From: Heterohyrax brucei
Lineage: Eukaryota > Chordata > Mammalia > Hyracoidea > Procaviidae
Direction: 5' to 3'
Assembly: GCA_028571685.1 (NCBI GenBank)
Contig: CM053143.1
Coordinates: 4,641,501 to 4,705,500 of the forward strand
DNA: 64,000 nucleotides
The notes under the pieces are model-generated. The model was given only the letters and a program-made list of their open reading frames with translations, was not told the DNA's origin and made no database searches. This document shows positions 22,820 through 36,849 of this stretch, piece by piece; within the stretch, counting starts at the first letter, position 1; every line of letters starts with the position of its first letter. A program made the position numbers and the translations under genes.

Positions 22820-23343
22820 TCTTTTAGTCAGCTAGGGCTGCTGTAACAGAAATGCCACAGAGTGGATGGCCTTAACAAAAGAAGGTTTATTCTTACATAG
22901 TCCGGTAAGCTGCAAGTCCATATTCAGGCTTTGTGCTCCAGGGGAAGGCTTTCCCCCTTGTAGGCTCTGGAGGAAAGTCTGGTATTGCATCAGTCTTTGT
23001 CCAGGGAGCATCTTGGTGCAGGAACCCCAGGTATGAAGGACGCGCTCTACTCCTGGTGCTGCTTGCTTGATGGTACGGGGTTACCGGTTCCCTGCCTGCT
23101 TCTCTGTCCTTTTATCTCTCATAGGATGAAAGGATTAATGGTGGGGCAAGCCATACTCCAGGGAAACTCCCTTTACAATGGAGGAGTGAGGTGATTCTAG
23201 AAGGGATTTACAGCCCCACCCTAATCTTTTAACATGCAGCATAGGAAAACCACAAAATGGAGGACAGTCACAAGATACTGGCAATCATGGCCCAGCCACA
23301 TGGCTACACATATTTTTGGGGGGACACAATTTGATCCATGACA
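22820..23343 (-). repeat. MaLR LTR (5' LTR of the element)
   Basis: Partner of the LTR at 21274-21796. Its inner terminus is TC rather than TG on the plus strand. The outer terminus ends CCATGACA next to the GACAA target copy. Confidence 0.9.
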
Positions 23344-24009
23344 GACAAATATTGTATGAGGCCCCTACAATAAGGACTTAAAAACAGACTCACGCATAGA
23401 GGAAGACTCTCTGAAGGCTGCAAGGGTGGGAAGTAAGGGAGGGAGAAGGGGAGTGTTTAGATTAGATAGTTGATAGAAATTTGGTTGGGTGAAATCTGTG
23501 ACAGCACACATTAGAAAGAAGATCAATTTTAACTGGTCTTCAACATAACGTGATTAGTTCTCCCATCTTAGCCCAATATTGCAAGGACAGAGTAGCTGGG
23601 GCGAGGGGCCGAGGATCATGTTCTCTGGGGAAATCGAGGCCAATTGGCACAACTAGCATTTTGCTAAGAGAGTCTTTTGCACTTCACATTGGTGAGCGGT
23701 GTCTGAGGTCTTAAAAGCTGGCAAGCTGCCTTTTGAGGTACACCAAATGGTCCCAACTCAGCAGGAACGGATGATCACCAAGGACCAAAATGACATAGAG
23801 TAAAGAGAACCCAGAAGACACAGAGACCTACATGATTGAGTGACTACATCAGCATGTGACCGAAAGAACTGGATGGTACCCGGCCACCACCAGTGACAGC
23901 TGTGATGTACATTTTCACTCAATCACAATAGGAAAAAAAAAAAAGGAAAAAAAATGTTCCTGGAATTTGTGTTGGGATTGTGTTATGTATATAGATTGCT
24001 TTGGGTAAA

Positions 24010-26402
<2,393 letters not shown>

Positions 26403-26810
26403 TCTGTTTACATTCAGTGTAATTATTTATAGCTATGTGTTTAGTGCTGTCATTTTGATGTATTTATTTTGATGTTGGTGTTTTCTCTGTTGCTCTTAAT
26501 ATTCTGTTCTGAGTCATTCTTCTTTTATGAGTTGATTTGTCATACTATTTAGCGCTGCTATCGTGTTTGTTGAGACTCCTGTGTTAGTTTCTGGTTTTGA
26601 CATGTTGCATTGTTATTATCCTTTGTAGTTACGCCTATGATCCCCCTTAATAACATAAATTTAAACCTAGTTTTAACTTTTACATCTTATTAACTTCTTG
26701 TCCATCTGGAAGGACTGTAACTACTGTAGTATATCAGTAGGATATACTATGATGTACTATGATGGTATGTTAGTTTTCATGATATGATCACTGGATCCTT
26801 TCTTTTAATA

Positions 26811-27800
26811 TTACAGCTTTGATTGAGTTTTGTGCCTTCTGTAACTGAGAAGGCTTCTGTATGTTGTGTCCTCCATTGTTTCCTTAAATATAAACTTAAT
26901 GTTTGCTTGTTTTTTTACTAAACCAAGAGCTTCTTTCAATATTTCTTGTAATTTTGGTTTGGTTTTTACAGATTCTCTAAGTGTCTGTCTGCAAGACGAT
27001 ATTGCAGGATATATAATTCTTGGATGGAAGTTTTTCTCCTTCAAGGCTTTGAATGTGTCACCCCACTACCTGCTTGCCAGCATCATTTCAGCTGAGAAGT
27101 CAGAGAAAAGGCTACTGGTCTTCCCTCTGAATGTTAGCTTTGCTTTGAGTCTTGCTGCCTTTAAGAGTTTCTGCTTATGTTTGCTTTGTTAAGTTTCATT
27201 ATAATATGTGTTGGTGTCTTTCTTTTGGTGTCCACTTTTTGTGGCATTCAATACACATCTTGGATAGCTATACTCTCTTCTTTCATAATTTCAGGGAAGT
27301 TTTCTGCCAGCAGCTCAACAACAATATTCTCTGTGTTTTCAGGTAACCCTCCCTGTTCAGGAACTCCGGTTAATTGTAGATTGTTCCTCTTGATAAAATC
27401 TCATGCTTCTTAATGCTTCATCATTTTTTGTTTATTTGTTTATTTCCTCTGACTTCTCCTCATAAATGTTGGTGTCAGTAGCTCTATTTTCAGTATTAGC
27501 AAGTCTGGTTGCCAGTTGTTCAACTCTACTCTGTTGGCTTTGAATTGAATTGACTAACTCTGTGATTTTGTTATTGATCTATTGCATTTCAGATTGTTGA
27601 TGTTCCATTAGCTTGAACAGCTTGCTTAATTTTTCAATTTATTCTGCTGCATTTTGTATGATGTCTAGGAGATGTCTATATGTAATTCTTTTGTACTCAA
27701 CCTCCAAAGTTTTCAGAAAGCCTTCCTTATCTGGGAAATTCTTTGATTATTTCTTTTTGGAGTTTTCTGGAGCCATGATTGGATGTTTCTTCAAATGTCT
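26811..27800 (-). pseudogene. L1 (C) ORF1, broken
   Basis: On the minus strand the frame at 26811-27044 holds MKEKNFHPRIIYPAISS-type sequence, the ORF1p C-terminus; upstream (27100-27350) is the RNA-binding part and 27560-27700 the coiled coil. Interrupted by frameshifts. Confidence 0.7.
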
Positions 27801-28885
27801 GGCTGTTCAGGTTCTCTGGTGCTGCCTTAACAGGAGCTGAGGCACAGTTCTGAGAAGGAAGTTGATCACCCACCTCTATGTACTCCAGTGACTTGGCCCT
27901 GTGGACTCTCTGAGGTAGCAGTCTCTGCCTCCTGGTTGGCAAAGACACAGCTCTAGTTATGGAGTCACTGGGGAGCCATTGGCTGGTCCTATGATGTCAG
28001 ACAGTAAAGGCTGGAAGACACGTTGTCAGGCTGCACCACAGATATTTCTCTAGGCAGTCTTATTTTAAAAAGGTAAAAGCTGTTTGACAGTTTCCGGAAT
28101 CAGTGAGGCTATCAGGTGTGGCGGGTCTCTCCTTCCAACTGACAGCAGGGGGACCTTTTCTGCAGGATACTGGCCTGCTGTCATCCCCCATCAGGCCCCA
28201 GCTGTAAGCCTACATTGTGATAAACACAGCTTTTCTGCTTGAAAAGCACTCTCCAGACTGGCACTACCTCTCCACCTGGGAATTAGCCCCTGCTGAGGCT
28301 TCTGGTCAGTTAACTTCACCTCCCAGTCAAACAAGATGGTGACACAGACAAGCTGTCCCACCTCCTGGAAAATAGCTGAATCTATGACAGAGGTCTGTAA
28401 AGAGAGGGTGTAGGGGCTGTGGTTCTCTGAGTCTCAAGCCAGGCTCTCAAAATGTGGCTATTCCACCTGCTGATCACTTTAGCACTGTGGCTCACCACAG
28501 CATCCAATTAAGCCCCTCCCCTTCCTGCCTGTCAACAAAAAGGAGAAAACATTAAAATCGTTACTTACCTTTAATGTGTGGGAGCCAGCCACTTCACCAA
28601 GAGTGGGCGGGGCTCAGTGGAAGATGAGAGGTTTCCTTTTCAGTAGCATGTAGTCCAAACTGACAGCCCTATGCCATATACTAGGGCTCAATCGGTGTCC
28701 AGAAAATTTCATTTAATTATCAATCCAGGCTTTAGTTTTCAGAGGGAATTAAGGAGATATGTGTCTAGTCTGCCATCTTGACTAAACCCCTAAATTAAAT
28801 CTTAAAGACTAAGACTTAATGATAAATATATCAGTAAATCCCAATTAAATCTCCTCAGAAATACAACAAAATCATGAAGATGCAT

Positions 28886-29136
28886 AACTGAGCTAATAAC
28901 CTAAAATACACAGATGACACAATCTTGCTTGCTGAAAGTGAAGAGGACTTGAGGCAACTATGAGAAAATCAAAGACCACAACCTGAAGTATGAATTACAC
29001 CACAACATAAAGAAAATGAAGTTCTTCACAAATGGACCAATAAGCAATATCATGATAAATGGGGAAAAGTTTGAAGTAGTCAAGAATTTCATTTTGCTTA
29101 GATATGCAATCAGCATCCACAGAAGCATCAGTCAAT
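28886..29136 (+). pseudogene. RTE LINE RT fragment with YTDD catalytic box
   Basis: The frame KYTDDTILLAESEEDL starts near 28904. Both Asp of the RT catalytic box (YxDD, 28907-28918) are kept, with Thr where RTEs usually have Ala. Downstream 'aatggaccaataagcaatat' and 'gtcaagaatttcattttgct' follow RTE order. About 250 bp survives between L1 (C) and an old L1. Confidence 0.75.
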
Positions 29137-29179
29137 AAATCAATAGATACAAGGAAACCAGAGCTGGAGTGGGGTGAGG

Positions 29180-31606
29180 GAGACCCCTTTCATAATAGCC
29201 CCTAAAAAAAGCAAAATACTTGAGAATAAATCTAAAACCAGGATATAAAAGACCTATACTAAGAAACACTACTGCAAGAAATAGGGATCTACCTTGAATG
29301 GAAAAATACATCATACTTATGGATAGGTAACTCAACATTGTGAATATAGCAATTCTATCTAAAGCAATTCACAATGGAATCTTGATCAAAACGAGTCCTT
29401 AAAGAGATGGAAAACTTTATCCTAAGATTTATATGGAAAGGGAAGAAGACCTAGATAAGTAAAGCACTATTGAAGAATAAACTAGGAAAATTCACGTTAC
29501 CTGACCTCAGAACCTACTGTGCAGTTATAATAGTCAAAACAGCCTTTTACTGGTACAATGACAGAGATATTGACCAATGGAACAGAACCGAGAACTCAGA
29601 TGTAAACACATCCATCTACTGTGACTTGACCTTTGACAAGGGGCCAAAGTCTATCATATGGAGATAAAATAATCTTTTTAAGAAGTGATGCTGGCAAAAC
29701 TAGATGTCCATCTGCAAAGAAATTAAATATGGCCCATACCTCACATTATACATAAAAACTAATTCAAAATAAATCAAAGACTTAAATACAAAGCCCAAAA
29801 GTTCATAGAAAAAAAAGTAATGTCACTGCTAGTGCTGTCAAGTTGGATCCTACTCATACTAGAAGTCCTAATATACAGCATTAACAGGATACAAACCATA
29901 ACCAACAACATATGAACTAGGAAGATAAACTACATAATAGGGATCTTCTAAAACTGAAACACGCTCATCAAAAGACTTCACCAAAAGAATGAAAACAGAA
30001 CTTACAGACTGGGGAAAAAATTGGCTTCTACGAATCAGACAAAGATCTGATTTCTAAAATCTACAAGAAGAACCAACACCTCTACAATGTAAAAACAAAT
30101 AATCCAATTAGAAAATGAGCAAAGGAAATGAACAGGCACTTCACTAAAGAAGACATTCAAGCAGCTAATGGACACTTGAGGAAATGCTCGTGATCACTAG
30201 CCATTAAAGAAATGCAAACCAAGACCACAATGTATTGCCATGTAACCCCAACATTAATGGCATGAATTATTTAAAAAACAACAAGAAATCATAAATGTTG
30301 GATAGGCTTCTAAGAGATCAGAATTCTTATACACTGCTAATAAGAATGTAAAATGATACAACTGTCTGGAAAACAACATGGGACTTCCTAGAAAGGCAGA
30401 AATAGAAATACCATAGGATCCAATAATCCTGCTGCTAGGAACACACACCAGAGAAGTAGTAGTCAAGTAAGTAGACAAGTGAACACCTATTTTCAATGAA
30501 GCATTGTTCACAACAGCAAAAAGATGAAAACAGCGTAGATGGTCATCAATTGATGAATGGATAAATGAACTTTGGTTCATACCCACAGTGGAGTATGACA
30601 CAATAAAAGGCAACAATGAATCTGTGAAGCACCTCATAACATGGAGAAAACTGAAGAGCATTATACTGAGTGAAATACATCATTTAAAAGAGGACAAGTG
30701 TAAAAACTCACTAAAAGGTTTATACAATAAAGAAACAATTTTTGGTGGCTATGAGGGAGGGAAGGGTTTGGGATGGAAAAAAAAGCTAAATAGACAAAAG
30801 ATAAATGGTAATTCTGGTAAAGAGTAAGACAGTGCACAGTATTGGAGAAGCCAGCACAACTGGCAATTCCAAACTCACTAAGGGACTGAATTGCTGGGCT
30901 GAGGCTGTGGGAATCATGGTCCTGGGGTAATATCTAGCTCAATTGGCATAAAATAGTTTATAAAGAAAATGTTCTGCATTCTATTTTGGTGAGTAGCACC
31001 TGGGATCTTAAAAACCTATGAGTAGCCAGCTAAGATACTCAACTGGTTTCACCCCTTCAGGAACGAGAAAGAATGAAGAAAACAAAAGATTCAAGGGATG
31101 ACTAGTCTAAAGGACTGATGGACGACATCTAATGCAGTCTCTGCCTGACTAAGTCCAGTACAACTAGATGGTGCCTGGATACCACCACTGACTGCTCTGA
31201 CATGGACCATTACAGAGGGTCCTAGATGGAACTGGGACAAATGTGCAACAAAACTCTAAAAAAAATGAACAGACTTGCTAGTCTGACAGCAATTGGAGAA
31301 ATCTTGAGAGTATGGCCCTGGGCACTTTTCAGCTCAGCAATTATGTCACTCCTCAGGTTCACCCTTCAGCCAAAGACTGGACACACTCATAAAACAAAAT
31401 GAGACTTAATGGGGCAGGCCACCCCAGGGGCAAAAAGTAGAAGGCGGGAAGCAACAGGATTGCTGGTCACAGGGAACCCAAGTTTGAGAAGGGGGAGTGT
31501 TCACATGTTGTGGAGTTGGTAGTCATTTTCATTAAAAAGTGTACTGTTTAAAGAGAATCTACTTTGTTCTGTAAACTTTCATCTAAACTACAATAAAAAG
31601 AAGCAA
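29180..31606 (+). mobile_element. Old L1, ORF2 C-terminal half and 3' UTR
   Basis: ORF2 pieces such as KNKLGKFTLPDLRTYC and FYWYNDRDIDQWNRTENSD (29470-29620) are followed by the 3' UTR, including 'tggtgagtagcacctgggat' (about 30990), and a tail 'ctacaataaaaagaag' (about 31590). More diverged than L1 (B) or (D). A patch at 29822-29870 ('gctgtcaagttggatcctac') looks like a SINE-tail scrap. Confidence 0.85.
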
Positions 31607-33526
31607 AAGAGATTCATTCTATGAAATCAGCATAACCCTGATATCAAAACCAGGGAAAGATCCCACAAAAAAAGAAAATTACAGACCAATATCACTCATG
31701 AATCTAGATACAAAAATCTTCAACAAAATTCTAGCCAATAGAATTGAACAGCATATAAAAAAAATGATTCATCATAATCAAGTTGGTTTCATTCCAAAGA
31801 TGCAAAGCTACTTCAACATCAGAAAAACAATGTAATCAACTATATTAATGACACAAAAGATAAAAATCACCTGATTTTGTCAATTGATGTAGAAAAGGTG
31901 ATTGACAAAGTTTAATATCCATTCGTGCTTAAAACTCTTAGAAAAATAGGAATAAAGGGGAAATTCCTCAATATAATCTATAGCATCTATGCAAAGCCAA
32001 CTGCTTTCATCCTTCTCAATGGTGAAAGACTGAAAGAATTCCCTTTGAGAATGGGAACTAGACAAGGATGCCCACTCTCACCACTTCTATTCAACATTGT
32101 GCTAGAAGTTCTAGCCAGAGCAATTAGACAACTCAAAGAAATAAAAAGCATCCATACTGACAATGAAGAAGTAAAGAATTCCCTCTTTGCAGATGATATG
32201 ATTGTTTATACAAAGAATCCAAAGAAATCCATAAGTAAACTGTTAGAGCTAATAGAAGAATTCAGCAAAGTATTGGGATACAAGACAAACATAACTAAAT
32301 CAATAGGATTCCTTTATACCAACAGTGAAATTATTAAAGAAAAAATCACCAAATCAATTCCATTTACTATAGCCCCGAAGAAGATAAAATACCTAGGAAT
32401 AAATCTAACTAGAGAAATAAGAGATCTTTACAGAGAAAACTACAAGACCTTACTATAAAAACTAGGAGAGACTTACATAAGTGGAGTAATCTGTCCTGCT
32501 CATGGATAGGAAGACTCAATATTGTGAAAATGTCTATTTCGCCCAAAGCAATCTACTTATATAATGTAATCCCAATACAAATTCCAGAGACATTTTTTAA
32601 TGAGGTGGAGAAACAAATTATCAGCTTTATTTGGAAAGGGAAGAAACCCCGGATAAATAAAGCACTACTCAAAAAAGAAGAACATACTGGGAGGCCTCTC
32701 ACTACCTGACTTTAAAATCTATTACATTGCCACAGAAGTCAAAACAGCTTGGTACTGGTACAAAAAGAGACATATAGACCAATGAAACAAAATAGAGACC
32801 CCAGAGATGTCACCATCCTCCTATGAACAGCTGATATTCGACAAAGGTCCTAAGATTTTAAACTGGGGTAAGAACAATCTCTTTAACAAATGGTGCTGGC
32901 ATAATTGGATATCCATCTGCAAAAAATTGAAACAAGACCCATATCTCACACTTTATACAAAAATCAACTCAAATTGGATAAAAGACCTAAATATAAAAGC
33001 TAAAACGATAAAGCTCATCCAAGATAAAATAGGGTCAACAATGGAAGTTTTAATACACTATATAGATAGACTTCAAAATCTCATAAACAAAACACATTTA
33101 TCAGAAGAGAAAATCGATAAATGGGAATTAATAAGCATCAAACACTTCTGCTTATCCAAAGACTTCATCAAAAGAATTACAAGACCACCTACAGAATGGG
33201 AAAAAATATTTGGCAACTCTATGTTAGACCAACACCTGATCTCCATAATCTATAAGGTTCTACAAAATATCAACAAGACAAAGACAAATCATCCAATTAA
33301 GTGATGGGCAAAGGAGATGGACAGACATTTTTCTAAAGTGGAGATCCAGGCAGCCAAAAAACATATGCAGACATGCTCACGATCATTAGCTATTAAAGAA
33401 ATTCAAATCAAAATGACAATGAAATATCATCTCACCCCATTGAGGTTGGCCATGATCTAAAAAATGCAAAACAAGAAATACTAGTGAGGCTGTGGAGAAA
33501 TTGGAACTCCCCTACGCTGTTCATGG

Positions 33527-33550
33527 GATTGTATTCTTCAGAATACAATC
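33527..33550. repeat. Perfect inverted repeat (10-bp arms, 4-bp loop)
   Basis: GATTGTATTC, loop TTCA, GAATACAATC. It sits where other L1 copies have ordinary ORF2 sequence (compare 20910-20950), so it replaced about 20 bp. Confidence 0.95.
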
Positions 33551-33755
33551 TGGCATTTCCTTAAATAGCTGGATCTAGATATTGCATTTGACCCAGTAAG
33601 TCCACTGCTCAGAATATATCCTACAGAATCAAAGTCATTCACACCAACTGATACATGCACACAAATGTTCATTGCAGCACAGTCCACGATAGCAAAAAGA
33701 TAGAATCAACCGAGATGCCCAACAACAGAAGAATGGATGGGTAAACTTTGGTTAA

Positions 33756-33780
33756 TAGTACTCCACTCGGTGGAGTACTA
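33756..33780. repeat. Perfect inverted repeat (11-bp arms, 3-bp loop)
   Basis: TAGTACTCCAC, loop TCG, GTGGAGTACTA. The second hairpin in the same L1, about 206 bp after the first. L1 (B) has 'atatactcaatggaacacta' at the same place, with no such palindrome. Confidence 0.95.
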
Positions 33781-34189
33781 TACATTGATAAAGAACAACG
33801 ATGATAGCAGAAAACATCTCTCAGTTTGGTCTCAACTGGAGGACATTATGTTGAATGAAACTAGTCAGTGAAAGAAGGACAAGTATTATATGAGACCCCT
33901 ACAATGAAAATTTAAATGCATACACATACATAACAGGGAAGACTTCTTGACTGCTACAAGGGCGGGGAGGGTGGCAGGGCGGGAGGGTGACAGACAAGGG
34001 TTTAGGTTAGATAGTTGTTAGAAATTTGGTTGGGTGAAACTGGTGACAATACACATTAGTAAGAAGATCAATATTAATGGCACTTCGACACAACTTGTGT
34101 ACTCCTTCTATCTTAACCCAATATTGTAAGCACAGAGTGTGTACACTTTCATTTTTTATTTAATAAAAAAAGAGAAAATTACATAAATA

Positions 34190-34712
34190 ATCAAAGGATG
34201 CACTGCTTCCTTTGGGCACATCTGCTGTTGGAAAGCAAAGATATCACCTTGAAGACTAAGGTGCATCTGACCCAAGCCATGGTATTTTCAGTTGTCTCAT
34301 ATGTGTATAAAAGCTGAACAACAAATAAGGATGATGTAAGCAGAACTGATGTCTTTAAATTCTGGCATTGATGAAGTATACTGAATATACCATGGACTGC
34401 CAAAAGAATGAACAAATCTGTCTAGGAAGAAGTATAACCAGAATGCTCCTTACAAGCAAAGAGAAAGAAATTTAATCTTACATACTTTGGACACATTATC
34501 AGGAGGGACCAGTCCCTGGAAGGGGAAACCACTTGCTAAAGTAGAGGACAAATGAAAGTGAGAAGATCCTCAACAACGAATTGACAAGTGCCTGTAACAA
34601 TGGGCTCAAGCATAAGAACAGGAAGGCATAGGACTAAAAGTGTTTGGTTCTGTAGTACAGAAGGTTGCTATGAGTCAGAACTAACTTGACAGCGTCCAAC
34701 AACAACCACAAT
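34190..34712 (+). mobile_element. RTE LINE 3' end
   Basis: Starts 'aaaggatgcactgcttcctt' and continues through 'caccttgaagactaaggtgc', 'gaatataccatggactgcca', 'acatactttggacacattat' and the terminal 'ggttgctatgagtcagaact' with a (CAACAAC)-like end. This is the plus-strand counterpart of the RTE at 12230-12890. Its tail matches AfroSINE tails. The coding frame is broken. Confidence 0.85.
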
Positions 34713-36394
34713 AAAGTATGAGTCATGGTGCATATTGAGTTGGGAGACGGGGGCTCTGTCCTGAATACAAGCATTTTCCTACCCAGCGTGAGGTTAGATT
34801 TTATATTATCTTTACAGTCTGGAAATGGAAAGCTGAAAAAATATGATTCTTTACTAGTGAAACACTGAGAGGCTTGGAAAAAAGAAAGTTAAGAGACACA
34901 TTGGAAAACAACATAGTCTCACTCCAGATTACATACGATTTTCTCCAAGATCCATCAAGAGCTCATATTTCAAAATACAAAATTCCTAAGGAAAAACTTT
35001 ACCAAGGAGAAGTTCCAGTAGACACAACAAAGTGCAGATTAAGACTCTCCAAAAATCTTCAGAAAGTAGTTGGCAGTGTGGATAGATCTAAAATGGTACA
35101 ACCTAAAGGAAGAGATAAAACAAACAAATGAACAAAAAGAAAACAAGCAAGTATAAGGAAAGACAATTCAGAGAAAGAATCAAAAGAAAATTTGAAAAAA
35201 TACAGTATTTAAAATATAAAAAATGAATAATTGTATAAAATAAGATTGCTTAATAGAAGATTACCTGTAAATTCCCAGCATCCCTGCATAAGGTAAAGTG
35301 ATAGATACAAATTAAAACTAAGAGACTGGAGGATAAGATAAAATTCTTACATAGTTAAGATTAATCAGGAAAGTCAAACCAATATAAGAGCTATTTAGGA
35401 GCAAAAGGAAAATTTATTACAAAAACTGGGACTTAACATAATAGTTGGAGAAGTTGAGGACATCAAGATCCAAAGTCAAGTCAAAGGAAAGTCATTAATA
35501 AGACACGACTCGTTAATAAATACAACTGGTGAAGAAGTGTAAGAAAGTCTCTTGTTACCTCGGAGTCATTAATAACACATATAAACAAATATATTCAGGG
35601 TAAGCAAGAAGCACTGAAAACAATTATGGTACTAGTAACTGCTCAAGTGCTTCAGATTGTTGAGGAACACTGTCAAATTACTGAATTCCACGAGCACGGG
35701 CTCATTGTCGTATTTGATTTACTGTAAAATGAGTTAATTTGTCATAAGCAAGTCTATGTATAATACCCCCACTGTAAATAAGTCATCTGCAAGTCTATGT
35801 ATCACAGCCTTGGAAAATATATTTAGGACAGGAAAGGGAAGTCTGTATGGATAATAAGTGATAAGAAGGTATCATCCCTTCCATAATGGCTGTGGTATAG
35901 TGCAACCAACTGCTACCAAGTGACTTTAAAGTTGTTCTAGAGAATCTATCATATTGGAGGATTAGTTTTTGGTCTTGTTGTTGACAGTTCGATCAGTCAG
36001 TAATTATTATAGCCACATTTGATTTTTTGAGTGTAAATCCATATACCAAAAACTTTCAAATGGGCAGAGGGCGTGAACAAATTTTTGTCCCATGTGACTG
36101 CTCACCAGAAAGCAACCTTAGAAAATTAGTACATTAATAATCACATGTACAAAATATCTATTTTGTAAAATCAGAAGTTTCTTTTCTTAGTCACTTACAT
36201 CCTTGACAATGAGTTCATCAACAAAGTAGTAGTGGGCTACAATTCTGTATGTTATTTTTGTGACCAGAAAAGTAATTTTACAACTCACAAGACTGATTTA
36301 CAATCCCAAGGGTGGGGGGAGCAAAAACAAAAGAAAAATCTGGAGAATTGTACCGTACCATAAAGTAAGGAAATGCTAAAAATGAACAGGTAAG
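34713..36394. other. No recognised feature; one 85-codon open frame
   Basis: About 1.7 kb with no recognised family. A plus frame at 34874-35131 starts MEKRKLRDTLENNIVSLQ and is rich in Lys/Arg. I recognise no domain and see no promoter, splice or poly-A context, so I do not call a gene. A direct repeat of 'aagtctatgtat' occurs near 35750 and 35793. Confidence 0.4.
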
Positions 36395-36512
36395 TCAAGT
36401 CAGAAGGAAAGGAAGGGAACAGAGGCAAGAAGGAAGAGAGCGAGGAAAAAAGGGAGAAAGAGGAAGGTAGGACAGGAACGAGAGAGAAAGAAAAGAAAAA
36501 GAGACACGTAAA
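36395..36512 (+). repeat. Purine-rich (GA-rich) low-complexity tract
   Basis: About 118 bp almost free of pyrimidines on the plus strand, for example 'ggaaaggaagggaacagagg' and 'aaaaaagggagaaagaggaa'. Not a pure tandem repeat. Confidence 0.8.
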
Positions 36513-36685
36513 AGAGGCACTGGAACCAACCCGAAATAGCTCTTCATGGGGAAAGTTGGAACAATTTGACCAACAAAATAGATAAATACTCCATGCTTTA
36601 AGGAGCAGATTAATTCTCTTTCTCTTAAATTGTGGGCTAGACTTAATGACCCATTTCATAGCACATGGTTTATATATATGTATAT

Positions 36686-36838
36686 AGGAAGCCTGGTGAT
36701 GAAGTGGTTAAGAGCTGGGCTACTAACCAAAGGGTTCACGTTTAAAACTAGTAGCTGCTCCCTGGAAACACTATGGACAGTTCTACTCTATCTTATAGGG
36801 TTCCTATGAGTCAAAATTGACAACAACCAGTTTAATTT
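36686..36838 (+). repeat. AfroSINE, full-length
   Basis: Head 'gcctggtgatgaagtggtta' and tail 'ttcctatgagtcaaaattga', ending 'caacaaccag' rather than the GT-rich end, which is closer to the RTE tail. Confidence 0.88.
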
Positions 36839-36849
36839 GAGACAGGTTT

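Larger units (their letters stand above)
21274..23343 (-). mobile_element. Complete MaLR-type LTR retroelement (LTR-internal-LTR)
   Basis: Two direct LTRs (523 and 524 bp) enclose about 1.02 kb. The whole unit is flanked by a perfect 5-bp target duplication GACAA (21269-21273 and 23344-23348), and the outer ends are TG and CA. Read on the minus strand, the internal region starts 'gaatttggtactgtgag', resembling the start of MaLR internal sequences and their primer-binding area. It ends next to 'ccaaagggtgggat', a purine-rich stretch that could serve as the polypurine tract. No gag or pol can be read; MaLR elements are non-autonomous and are thought to use ERVL proteins. It interrupts L1 (B), so it is younger than that L1. 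Confidence 0.88.
15421..23954 (+). mobile_element. L1 (B), near-complete copy carrying a MaLR insertion
   Basis: The copy begins with the L1 5' end 'ggagggagcataatcaagat', then a 5' UTR with two tandem monomers, ORF1 (about 16503-17488), ORF2 (about 17910-21262), a 3' UTR and an A-rich tail at 23932-23954. The 2.07-kb MaLR element splits it at 21274. Without that insert the L1 is about 6.46 kb, close to full length. ORF2 lacks roughly 0.4 kb between the endonuclease and RT at about 19027, and the 3' UTR lacks a block before its last ~25 bp ('attttcactcaatcacaata'). Stops and frameshifts occur in both ORFs, so it is not mobile now. Confidence 0.9.
31613..33860 (+). pseudogene. L1 (D) ORF2 RT and C-terminal domain
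   Basis: The longest open run, 31925-32458 (177 codons), reads from [16 protein letters not shown] through [27 protein letters not shown] to [14 protein letters not shown], with an intact FADD box (32186-32197). Open runs resume at 32524-32709 (SISPKAIYLYNVIPIQIPETFF) and 32807-33304 ([39 protein letters not shown]). Stops at about 32457 and 32707 and shifts beyond 33300 kill it, and the endonuclease is absent because of 5' truncation. Confidence 0.85.
31610..34165 (+). mobile_element. L1 (D), 5'-truncated, best-preserved RT in the window
   Basis: It begins in ORF2 at 'gattcattctatgaaatcag', right against the A-rich end of the previous L1, and runs through RT, the C-terminal domain and a shortened 3' UTR to 'atttaataaaaaaagaga' at about 34165. 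The 3' UTR keeps 'agatagttgttagaaatttg' and then skips to a terminal block. Two perfect small hairpins lie near the end of ORF2. Confidence 0.87.

Noticed and set aside
36285-36659. 124-codon minus-strand frame rich in Phe/Ser/Leu
   Set aside because: It is the translation of the purine tract's pyrimidine strand; low complexity.
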